DNA of 7,434 bases, taken from the NCBI GenBank assembly GCA_014360945.1, contig JACIWM010000057.1, positions 1-7,434 of the forward strand, written 5' to 3'. Below the pieces are notes generated by a model, which saw only the letters and a list, made by a program, of their open reading frames with translations, did not search any database and was not told the DNA's origin. This document shows, in pieces, positions 1-5,971 of this stretch. The translations under genes and the position numbers were made by a program. The stretch is from Candidatus Bipolaricaulota bacterium (GTDB lineage Bacteria; Bipolaricaulota; Bipolaricaulia; Bipolaricaulales; Bipolaricaulaceae). Numbering within the stretch: position 1 is the stretch's first letter; each line of letters opens with the position of its first letter.

Positions 1-870
1 TTCCAGGGCAGTGAAATTTCCAACGCCAGGGATGAAAATCACCCGCAGCACGTCGTTCGGTTCCACTTCCCGGGAGAGGTCGAGAACGGCTGGTCCGGAA
101 AGGCCGCGGTGAGTGAAAAGCACAGACCCTTGCTTTTTACACAGAATTCGCCCCGCCCGTTCAAGGATGACTAACGCGTTTTGCACAGCAATTCCGGCGC
201 ATTCCACAAAAGTTCGAAAGGTCTCAAGCTTTACTATCACCGGGACCAAGGCCGGCCGGCATGGGATGAGCTGATGACCGAGTTTGCGGGCCAGTGCGTA
301 GCCATCGGTGGAACCCAACGGAGGATAAGCTTGTCCTCCGGCGGCAAGCACTAAACTTCGGCATTTAAACGTTTCTTTCCTTTTGCTTTGAGCGGAAACG
401 GAGAAGCCGCTTGGGACCCAGCGAACATTGGTGACGCGCATTTCCGTGCAAGCTTCCACTCTCAGCTTTTCCAATTCTTTTAGGATCACGTTTAGAGCGT
501 CCTGGGCTCGATTAGTTTTGGGAAAGACTCGACCGTCCGACTCGGCCACAAGGGAAAGGCCCCGTTGGGAAAAGAAATCGACGAGGTCAGTATTCGAAAA
601 AGCATGCAATGCCGGACGAAGGAACCGTGCGGCCGCACCAGGTCTTTCACCACCGTGGTAGTGTTGCAGGAGATCCCGGATATCCCCGGTGTGAGTTAAG
701 TTACCGCGGCCTCCACCGGAAAGCGGAAGTTTTCCGCCCAAATGTGGTTGTTTTTCCAAAAGGAGAACCCGAGCCCCTTCTTTGGCCGCGGAAATACCGG
801 CGAAAAGTCCGGCAGGCCCACCTCCCACCACGATCACGTCCCAGTTCTTTCTCCCAACCAATGCGGTCAC
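1..870 (-). CDS. HI0933/YhiN/BaiN-family FAD-dependent oxidoreductase, C-terminus cut by window edge
   Basis: This flavoprotein has no agreed physiological reaction; the family is annotated variously as YhiN, BaiN or 'aminoacetone oxidase family'. My translation gives 290 residues open to the left edge, against roughly 400 for the family. Visible motifs are the dinucleotide-binding loop VIVVGGGPAG (about residues 12-21), an acidic residue ending the second strand (LLLEK, about 36-40), SGGGRGNLTH (51-60), LVLAAGGQAYPPLGST near 175 and LFTHRGLSGPAVLDLS near 254, all in the family order and close to E. coli YhiN as I remember it. The GTG start at 870 is chosen because GTGA overlaps the korB stop TGA by 4 nt, the usual arrangement for coupled translation; no strong Shine-Dalgarno is visible. 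Residue 56 is Gly where the family has Cys (GGGRCN). Family assignment is secure; substrate and partner are unknown. Linkage to korAB suggests a redox role, but that is inference. Confidence 0.88.
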   Translation of the reverse strand, partial: MTALVGRKNWDVIVVGGGPAGLFAGISAAKEGARVLLLEKQPHLGGKLPLSGGGRGNLTHTGDIRDLLQHYHGGERPGAAARFLRPALHAFSNTDLVDFFSQRGLSLVAESDGRVFPKTNRAQDALNVILKELEKLRVEACTEMRVTNVRWVPSGFSVSAQSKRKETFKCRSLVLAAGGQAYPPLGSTDGYALARKLGHQLIPCRPALVPVIVKLETFRTFVECAGIAVQNALVILERAGRILCKKQGSVLFTHRGLSGPAVLDLSREVEPNDVLRVIFIPGVGNFTALE

Positions 871-1721
871 ACAAATTCCGCAAGGAGGGAGGAGATCTCT
901 TGAGGCCTGAGCAACGGGCGGCCTGCCAGCGGACCCTCACGCAGAACCGGGTGTTTTTCTTCCCACGTTGGCTCTTGAGGCCCTTCAAAAATGATACCGA
1001 TCGGGATGCGATCACTATTTTCTTGCACCAAATGCCAAGCTTTAAAGCGGTCGTGGGGGTCGTGCCCACTTTCTTCGACAAAATAAACACGCTCCTTATA
1101 CCAAGCGAAGGTCTGTACACGGTTCCAGCTAGGACAGGGGTGAAGGACGTTCACCAACGCAAAGCCTCGGTATTTGATGGCACGCACGAAAAGCATGGCC
1201 GTGTGCTCCACTTCCCCTGAGAAGGCCTGAGCTATGAATCCTGCGCCCATGGCCAAGCTCAGGGGATTGAACGGCCGGGAAAGCACGCCGAAGGGCTGAG
1301 CTCGGGTGCGGTAGCCCGCGGGAGCGGTGGGCGAGGCCTGACCCTTGGTGAGTCCGTAAACCCTGTTGTCGTGAACGATCACGGTGATGTCCAAATTCCT
1401 GCGGATGTTATGAATCAAGTGGTTTCCGCCCTCTCCGTAGATGTCGCCGTCACCGGATTCGGCGATCACCGTTAGGTTGGGGTTGGCCATCTTTATTCCC
1501 GCAGCTGCGGCGATGGTGCGACCGTGGAGACCATCGAAACCGTTGACCTTCATGTAGTGCACGATCTTTGCAGCCTGGCCGATTCCGGTGACCAAAACTA
1601 CCTGATGTGGGGAGAGACCTAGTTCACTCAAAGCCTGGGCCAAGGCTTTGCGGATCGCGAAATTTCCGCAGCCTGGACACCAGGCCAGTTCCACATCGGC
1701 CAGGAAATCTTCAGGCTTCAT
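867..1721 (-). CDS. korB: 2-oxoacid (2-oxoglutarate-type):ferredoxin oxidoreductase, beta subunit
   Basis: This 284-residue subunit binds thiamine diphosphate and an Fe-S cluster. With the fused gamma-alpha subunit encoded just upstream it would interconvert a 2-oxoacid plus CoA with acyl-CoA, CO2 and reduced ferredoxin in the cytoplasm. Visible features are CPGC (C15, C18), LHGRTIAAAAGIKMANPNL (about 65-83), the ThDP/Mg motif starting GDGD at 90 and ending HDN at 117-119, the signature YGLTKGQASPT (122-132) and HPCPSWN with C196. The TKGQASPT signature favours the 2-oxoglutarate/broad 2-oxoacid (Kor) class over pyruvate synthase. ATG 1721 is chosen over an upstream ATG at 1778 because homology starts there and it overlaps the korA end by 11 bp, with GGAGG upstream. 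At residue 49 the family's GIGC reads GIGQ: the third cluster cysteine of the crystallised Sulfolobus enzyme is absent. Exact substrate is not provable from sequence. Confidence 0.93.
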   Translation of the reverse strand: MKPEDFLADVELAWCPGCGNFAIRKALAQALSELGLSPHQVVLVTGIGQAAKIVHYMKVNGFDGLHGRTIAAAAGIKMANPNLTVIAESGDGDIYGEGGNHLIHNIRRNLDITVIVHDNRVYGLTKGQASPTAPAGYRTRAQPFGVLSRPFNPLSLAMGAGFIAQAFSGEVEHTAMLFVRAIKYRGFALVNVLHPCPSWNRVQTFAWYKERVYFVEESGHDPHDRFKAWHLVQENSDRIPIGIIFEGPQEPTWEEKHPVLREGPLAGRPLLRPQEISSLLAEFV

Positions 1722-3398
1722 GGCGTATTTCCTCCACAATGTCCTCCGGAGTGAATGGTCGGCCATCGTAGCGGCCAATATGACGGGATGGGCGAATACC
1801 CGTCTCTTGTCTCAAAAGCTTCCCAAGCTGCCCCCAGGCATTTCCCTCTACGGTAATCACTTCCTTTGCTTCGCCGAGAACCTCACTTATCCCTTTCCAC
1901 CTCAAAGGCCAGAGATCCTGGAAGTGTACATGAGCAAAGCAGTCCTCCTGGGTGTTTAAGATTTCCACGGCTTCGCGTACAGTTCCAAGCGTGGACCCCC
2001 AACTCACCAAAACCACGCGGCCATGTAAATCCTCCGGGAAAACGGAGGGATTATCCGTCTCCCTCTGTAGTCCTTTTTCCTTACGAAGCCTTTTTTCCAC
2101 CATGGCTTTGCGGATCGTAAGGTCCTCAGTGATGCGACCGTAGGTGTCGTGCTCATCGGAGTCCACCAGAACAAGATGTTGGGAAAGCCCAGGCAAAGCC
2201 CGGGGAGAAACTCCAGATTCAGTGAGGGCGAAGCGTTCATAGCTTGCAAATTGAGCGAATTGTTCCGGCGAAAGAGTATGGTCATTTATGCGGAAGCGTT
2301 CAGGAGAGATTTTGGGCACGACGGCATAAGAATCCACGAGGAATTGGTCGGTGAGGATTATTGCGGGAACTTGATATTTTTCCGCGAGCTCAAAAGCCTT
2401 AATGGTAAGATAAAACGCGGACTCTGGTGTGGCTGGGGCACACAGGTATCGAGAAAATCCCCCATGGCCTGCATACAGAGCGAAAAGGAGGTTCTCTGGG
2501 GAAGTGCGGGTGGGAAGGCCGGTGGCCGGGCCGGGGCGCTGACCGATATGGATCACCACTGGGGTCTCGATCATCCCCGCTAAGGAAAGGCCTTCCACCA
2601 TGAGGGCAAAACCTCCGCCGGAGGTGGTGACCATGCTGCGCGCTCCCGCGTAGGACGCCCCCAAGGCCATGTTGATGGCGGCGATTTCGTCCTCCGCTTG
2701 TTCCACGACGATCCCGTAGCGCTCTCCTCTTTGGGCCAAAAATTCCATGACGGGTGTCCCGGGGGTCATGGGGTAAGACGCGAGGAACCGGCAACCTGCG
2801 GTGATGGCGCCTGCACCCACAGCTTGTCCGCCTGTGAGGAGCATATATTCGCCCCGCCGGAATTGCGGTGCAGGAAGCTCAAACAACGAATCAGAAACAA
2901 GTCCCCACCCGATGTCTAAAGCGTCCAGATTAGGATCGGCTTTTTCGCCGAAGACCTCACGAATGGCTTGGCTCACAGTTTCTTGGGAAAGGCCAAGGAG
3001 ACGGGCAATGGCTCCTAATAAGATCACCCCTGCGGCAATGGGAAAGTTCAGCTTTTCCCGAGCAAGCTTCAAGGCCGGGATGGAAATAACGTTTTCTCCC
3101 TCCGCTCTGGCAGACTCTTCCGCCACCACGAGACTGCCTTTATGCAGTTTTTCTCGATAAGCTCGCCACATCTCCGGCGTGAGCACTAAAAGGAGGTCAG
3201 CCATGGGTTTTGTCGCGTAAACGGGGTGGTCGCTGATCCTTAAGGTGAAAGCGTTTTCGCCACCGCGGATGCGGGAGTGGAAAGAAAGCTCCCCATGAAG
3301 AAAAAGCCCGGAGCGAAAGATGCTCCGGGCCAAGATCTCCCCGAGCTTTGAACACCTTGCCCGGCTGCCCCGGCAACGCGGACAACGATCTCCGGCAA
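1711..3398 (-). CDS. korA: 2-oxoacid:ferredoxin oxidoreductase, fused gamma-alpha subunit, interrupted by a one-base frameshift
   Basis: This is the large subunit of a two-subunit 2-oxoglutarate-type OFOR, partner of the downstream korB. The N-terminal gamma domain (restored residues 1 to ~175) carries VAGAAGQGVQSSGEILAR and SRIRGGENAF. The alpha domain (from ~187) carries LLTGGQAVGAG, YPMTPGTP (~209-216) and QRPGPATGLPTRT (~287-299), followed by a transketolase-C-like domain. The start is TTG 3398, with GGAGGAG 8 nt upstream inside the end of bfr. From there the frame is right for 20 residues, up to a G4 run (plus-strand C run 3339-3342), where one extra base is needed to enter the frame that stays open to the stop at 1711. 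Repaired, the product is 562 residues, full length for the family. Unrepaired, translation ends at 3240 after 52 residues. The cause may be a sequencing indel, a true mutation or recoding. A terminator-like hairpin lies inside the reading frame at 3301-3330. Confidence 0.9.
3301..3330 (-). terminator. Terminator-like hairpin inside the korA coding region
   Basis: In the minus-strand transcript GCCCGGAGC and GCTCCGGGC form a perfect 9-bp GC-rich stem (3330-3322 with 3314-3306) around a 7-nt loop. TTTTTCTT follows at once, the textbook form of a Rho-independent terminator. The same bases encode ARSIFRSGLFL of the conserved KorA gamma domain, so the element sits within coding sequence 68 nt after the TTG start. 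It could end a share of the bfr transcripts when translation of korA is weak, or be a by-product of codon choice. The structure is seen directly; the function is inferred. Confidence 0.5.
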
Positions 3399-3403
3399 CG
3401 CCC

Positions 3404-3874
3404 CTACTCCTCCATCTGCTCGGTGAGGTAGTTTTGAAGCCCCATTTGTTTAATCTCGTCGAGCTGAGCCTCGAGCCAGTCGATGTGCTCTTCTTCGTCC
3501 TTGAGGATCTCCTCAAGCAAAACCTTCGTTCCGTTGTCCCCGAGCTCCGCGGCCAGCTTTATCGTCTCGTTGTAGGCCTTATCCGCCTCGTACTCGGCTT
3601 GAAGATCGTTCTGATGGATTTTCTCCACGTCGGAGGCGATGTGGACCGGGGCAATATTCGTGACAATGGGCTGTCCTTCCAAGAAGATGATGCGCTGCAC
3701 AAGCTTCTCCCAATGCCGCATCTCCGTGATGGCCCGTTTTTCAATGACCTCCGCGAGTTTCTTGTAGCCCCAGTTTTCACAGAGCTCGGCGTGCACCATG
3801 TACTGAAGCACCGCGGCCAATTCCTCCGCCACCCTTTTGTTTAGGGCCTCGATGATCTTGGGATCCCCCTTCAT
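3404..3874 (-). CDS. bfr: Bacterioferritin, heme-binding iron-storage ferritin
   Basis: This 156-residue protein is full length for bacterioferritin, a cytoplasmic 24-subunit shell that oxidises Fe(II) and stores it as a ferric mineral. It aligns with E. coli Bfr from the first residue (MKGD) to the last helix (MGLQNYL) without gaps that I can see. All six ferroxidase ligands sit at the E. coli positions: E18, E51, H54, E94, E127 and H130. M52, the residue whose counterpart in the partner subunit holds heme b between two subunits, is also kept (TEMRHW), so this is the heme-binding type. ATG 3874 is preceded by AAAAGGAGG at 4-nt spacing. It is the first gene after promoter 3893-3921 and is followed 5 nt later by korA, an unusual operon partner. 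Release of stored iron needs electrons, so a link to ferredoxin reduction by Kor, or to iron supply for Fe-S enzymes, is conceivable but inferred. Confidence 0.97.
   Translation of the reverse strand: MKGDPKIIEALNKRVAEELAAVLQYMVHAELCENWGYKKLAEVIEKRAITEMRHWEKLVQRIIFLEGQPIVTNIAPVHIASDVEKIHQNDLQAEYEADKAYNETIKLAAELGDNGTKVLLEEILKDEEEHIDWLEAQLDEIKQMGLQNYLTEQMEE
3407..3413 (-). promoter_or_regulatory. Shine-Dalgarno for korA, inside the end of bfr
   Basis: GGAGGAG, made of the last two Glu codons and part of the preceding codon of bfr, lies 8 nt before the TTG at 3398. No other start codon in that frame is placed so well before the conserved MPEIVVRVAGAAGQG segment. This site is the main reason for choosing TTG, and it suggests korA translation is coupled to bfr termination. 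Confidence 0.6.
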
Positions 3875-3892
3875 CGTGCCTCCTTTTCGACC

Positions 3893-3921
3893 ATACTACT
3901 TGGGCGCGCTCCTTTAGACAA
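3893..3921 (-). promoter_or_regulatory. Sigma70-type promoter of the bfr-korAB operon
   Basis: On the minus strand TTGTCT (3921-3916) and TAGTAT (3898-3893) are separated by exactly 17 nt in the 63-nt gap between the ParB-like gene and bfr. The expected transcription start, about 7 nt after the -10, leaves a leader of roughly a dozen nt holding little besides the bfr Shine-Dalgarno. I see no convincing Fur-type inverted repeat over it. The match is good but rests on the consensus alone. Confidence 0.6.
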
Positions 3922-3937
3922 GCCGCGTGGCCACAGA

Positions 3938-4807
3938 TCACTCTTCCACAGCGGCTGCGAGCTCCTCCACCCGGAGCTTTGAGGGATCCAGGGAGGAAAG
4001 GGCAACTTTTATGCGATTTAGGACCTCTTCGTAGCTCATGGTCACGATCTTCTTGCGCTTTACGGGGTTCACCTTGGAGATGATGCCGTGGCGCAAAAAC
4101 GGCTGGGTGTAACCGCGCTCCCGCAGGGCTTGCACGATGGGATCCACCAGAGCATCCACCTCCAAAAGAAGGGCGGCCCGACGCTCCCGTTCCTCCAGGG
4201 CCAGATTAAGCTCCAAGTCCAGGAAGCGATCCACCTTGCGGAGGATGGGCACGTAGGCGGAGCCTGCGAAACGTTCATGTTTTTCGTAGATGAGGCCCAG
4301 CGTGACCAGGTGCGCCTCCTCGAACTGGAAGGCGTATTCCTTCTCCTTCCGGGATGGGTCAGCGGAAAGCAATGCCCGGTACATGCGGATCACTTCCAAT
4401 GCTTTTTCCTTGAGGTTATGAGCCTTTTCCGTGTTCAGAGCGAGGATCTCGAAGGCCACCTGCGGATCAGGCACGACCACAGCGGTGATGTATTCCCGGC
4501 CCATGCGGCGCAGGGCCTCCCGGCGGTGGTTACCGTTGGGGGTCCAAAAGCCGCCATCAGGGGCGGGCACGGTTACGATGGGGTCCAAAAACCGGCCGAG
4601 CTTGGCGATCACCTCTTGCAGCCTTTCCACATGGGGCTCGGAAAGGTCACGCTGGAACGGGGTGGGCTGGACTTTGCTTAGGGGCAGAAGGGCAAAGATC
4701 TGCCACTGCCCTTTGTAGGGCTCTTGGTAGGTAGCCAACACTTGGCCACCTTCAGCGCGAACTTTCTCTTCCAGCTCTTGAATCTCGGGAGGGATTTGTA
4801 CAGTCAC
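3938..4807 (-). CDS. Orphan ParB/sulfiredoxin-fold (ParB N-terminal domain) protein
   Basis: This 289-residue protein has a ParB-N-like domain at about residues 36-145: LPLSKVQPTPFQRDLSEPHVERLQ, then IVTV near 77-80, the nucleotide-loop-like GNHRREALRRMG (92-103, compare GERRYRA in true ParB), and LALNTEKAHNLKEKALEVI (122-140), which sits where ParB has its ENLQR box. The C-terminal half is charged and helical; I see no recognisable helix-turn-helix or the usual ParB dimerisation domain. There is no ParA gene beside it. It may be a CTP- or ATP-binding DNA- or RNA-associated regulator, but its function is unknown. The start is GTG 4807: an in-frame TAA lies three codons upstream, and the promoter at 4816-4844 is so close that the transcript should be nearly leaderless. 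TGA ends it 63 nt before bfr. The fold is fairly sure; a role in chromosome segregation is not. Confidence 0.8.
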   Translation of the reverse strand: MTVQIPPEIQELEEKVRAEGGQVLATYQEPYKGQWQIFALLPLSKVQPTPFQRDLSEPHVERLQEVIAKLGRFLDPIVTVPAPDGGFWTPNGNHRREALRRMGREYITAVVVPDPQVAFEILALNTEKAHNLKEKALEVIRMYRALLSADPSRKEKEYAFQFEEAHLVTLGLIYEKHERFAGSAYVPILRKVDRFLDLELNLALEERERRAALLLEVDALVDPIVQALRERGYTQPFLRHGIISKVNPVKRKKIVTMSYEEVLNRIKVALSSLDPSKLRVEELAAAVEE

Positions 4808-4815
4808 GGCACAAA

Positions 4816-4844
4816 ATTATCTTTCCCCTAAAACAGGAAGGCAA
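4816..4844 (-). promoter_or_regulatory. Promoter of the ParB-like gene, predicted leaderless transcript
   Basis: TTGCCT (4844-4839) and GATAAT (4821-4816) are spaced by 17 nt in the short gap before the GTG at 4807. Only 8 nt separate the -10 from the start codon, so initiation at the usual distance falls on or within about 2 nt of GTG. The AGGGG that could act as a Shine-Dalgarno lies inside the promoter spacer and would not be transcribed. Start-site position is inferred from spacing only. Confidence 0.6.
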
Positions 4845-4847
4845 GGA

Positions 4848-5036
4848 TCATGAGTGGGTGCGGAGGGCGAAGTAGAGGTGGAGGAGGAGGCCGATGATTG
4901 CCCCAGCGGCGGCGCCGAACGCGGAATCATGGAAAGGTATGCCAAGGAGGGCGCCAACCCCGGCCCCCACGAAAAGATCGCGGCCCAGGCGTAGAAACCT
5001 GGGCCGCTTTCCCTTCAGCCTTCTTGGCCGAAGCAC
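4848..5036 (-). CDS. Possible small glycine-zipper membrane protein
   Basis: From a GTG at 5036 this frame gives 62 residues: a strongly basic start (MLRPRRLKGKRPRFLRLGRD) and then a glycine-rich hydrophobic stretch with GxxxG spacing (VGAGVGALLG, then FGAAAGAIIGLLLHLYFAL). That is what a small inner-membrane protein with one or two helices and a positive-inside N-terminus looks like. It overlaps the end of porB by 22 bp. An AAGGAG precedes the GTG by only 2 nt, too close for good initiation, and part of the frame is also the hairpin 4980-5007. I do not recognise a named family. It stops 3 nt before the next promoter. The hydrophobic pattern argues for a real gene; the weak start argues against, and GTG 4970 (40 residues) is an alternative. 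Confidence 0.4.
   Translation of the reverse strand: MLRPRRLKGKRPRFLRLGRDLFVGAGVGALLGIPFHDSAFGAAAGAIIGLLLHLYFALRTHS
4980..5007 (-). terminator. Hairpin after porB, possible terminator of the por operon
   Basis: Seven nt after the porB stop the transcript forms a perfect 10-bp GC-rich stem, GCGGCCCAGG with CCTGGGCCGC, around an 8-nt loop. The following sequence CGATCTTTTC has only a short interrupted T tract, so termination would be partial or would need Rho. Its place right after the last por gene supports a terminator or mRNA 3'-end role. If the small ORF 4848-5036 is expressed from the same transcript, the stem lies inside its coding part. Confidence 0.45.
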
Positions 5037-5962
5037 TGCTCCTTCCGAAGAAGGCTCTCCCAGCGGCGGTCCACCTCTGCCTGGATTTGGGCGATAAGCT
5101 CTTTCCCCCTGGGGTCGCGGAAAAGATGACGGAACCGGCCTTGGGTCTTGAGCCACTCCTCGATGGGCACGCGTTCCTTGGGCTTGTAGTTGATCTTGTA
5201 CCGCCCCTCGATGACCTCATAAAGGGGCCAATAGCGTGTTTCCACTGCGAGTTTCGCCTGCTGGATGGCGCTATCGCGGGGCGTGCGCCAGCCCAAGGGA
5301 CAAGTGGTGAGGACGTTGATGAATTTTGGGCCCTCGTACTTCATGGCCCGCTCTACCTTGTTGGCGAGATCAATGAGGTGGGAAACGGCAGCCTGAGCCA
5401 CGTAGGGGATGCCGTGGGCGGCGACGATCTCCGTGAGGTCTTTTCGCTCCTGGGGCTTTCCGGGAATGACCTCGCCCACGGGGGCGGTGGTGGCTGCCGC
5501 GCATTTTGGGGTGGCGCTGGAGCGCTGTACTCCGGTGTTCATGTAGGCTTCGTTGTTGAGGCAGACGTAGAGGAAATCGTGGCCGCGCTCCAATGCTCCA
5601 GAAAGGGCCTGAAGGCCGATGTCGTAGGTACCGCCGTCACCGCCGAACACGACAAATCGAATCCTGCGGTCTATAAGGCCCCTCTTTTTCAGGGCCTTGT
5701 AAGCTGCCTCCACCCCGGAGATCACCGCGGCGGCGTTTTCGAAGGCCACGTGGACCCAGGGAACGTTCCAGGCGGTGGCGGGGAAGCGACTTGAGGCCAC
5801 CTCCAAGCATCCCGTGGGACTGGCCACCACCACCGGGTCCTCGATGGCGTTGAGGACGGTCCTCACCACCATGGGCTCGGCGCAACCGGCGCAGAGAGTG
5901 TGCCCGCCGGTGAACCGCACCCTTTTTTCCTCACGCTCCGCCAAAACCTTGATACTCGGCAT
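5015..5962 (-). CDS. porB: Pyruvate:ferredoxin oxidoreductase, beta subunit
   Basis: This 315-residue subunit binds thiamine diphosphate and one [4Fe-4S] cluster, and with PorA, PorD and a gamma subunit converts pyruvate plus CoA to acetyl-CoA, CO2 and reduced ferredoxin, or the reverse. All four cluster cysteines expected for the family are present: CAGC (C24, C27), PTGCLE (C52) and TTCPLGW (C221). The ThDP/Mg motif runs from GGDGGTYDIG (108-116) to LNNEAYMNTGVQRSSATP (135-152), a signature of pyruvate-type beta subunits, which separates it from the Kor-type TKGQASPT of the second beta subunit in this window. The start at 5962 has GGAG directly after the porA TAA, leaving a 9-nt gap. Length is normal. 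The substrate class is read from motifs; other short 2-oxoacids cannot be excluded. Confidence 0.95.
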   Translation of the reverse strand: MPSIKVLAEREEKRVRFTGGHTLCAGCAEPMVVRTVLNAIEDPVVVASPTGCLEVASSRFPATAWNVPWVHVAFENAAAVISGVEAAYKALKKRGLIDRRIRFVVFGGDGGTYDIGLQALSGALERGHDFLYVCLNNEAYMNTGVQRSSATPKCAAATTAPVGEVIPGKPQERKDLTEIVAAHGIPYVAQAAVSHLIDLANKVERAMKYEGPKFINVLTTCPLGWRTPRDSAIQQAKLAVETRYWPLYEVIEGRYKINYKPKERVPIEEWLKTQGRFRHLFRDPRGKELIAQIQAEVDRRWESLLRKEQCFGQEG

Positions 5963-5971
5963 CTTTTCTCC

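Noticed and set aside
701..1120. Minus-strand open frame of 139 codons across the korB end and flavoprotein start.
   Set aside because: It is out of frame with both conserved proteins and is rich in Arg/Gly/Ser without motifs; the flavoprotein frame in the same place carries the FAD motif.
3339..3345. Canonical -1 slippery heptamer at the korA frameshift.
   Set aside because: The bases do not fit X XXY YYZ: the preceding Ser codon cannot re-pair after slipping, so only a single-tRNA slip is possible. A homopolymer indel is simpler.
3370..3400. Nine-base direct repeat CCGGCAACG (3370-3378 and 3392-3400) near the korA start, considered as a duplication that could cause the frameshift.
   Set aside because: Both copies lie in the upstream frame that already reads the correct conserved sequence (PEIVVRVAGAAGQG), so they do not account for the shift at 3339-3342; probably chance.
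3922..3955. Imperfect inverted repeat (GCCGC-T-GTGG with CCAC-GCGGC) at the end of the ParB-like gene, considered as a terminator.
   Set aside because: It has a bulge, a 15-nt loop and no T tract, and it overlaps the -35 region of the bfr promoter. An inner GTGGCCAC palindrome competes. Too weak to call.
3808..4844. A parS-like centromere palindrome or a Fur/iron box near the ParB-like and bfr promoters.
   Set aside because: Reading both strands I found no convincing GTTTCACGTGAAAC-like or AT-rich Fur-type palindrome.
4898..5794. Long plus-strand open frame (298 codons) antisense to porB; similar long frames at 4088-4681 and 6530-7222.
   Set aside because: They are antisense shadows of strongly conserved minus-strand genes in G+C-rich DNA, rich in Gly/Val/Asp/His without any recognisable domain, and lack good Shine-Dalgarno sites.
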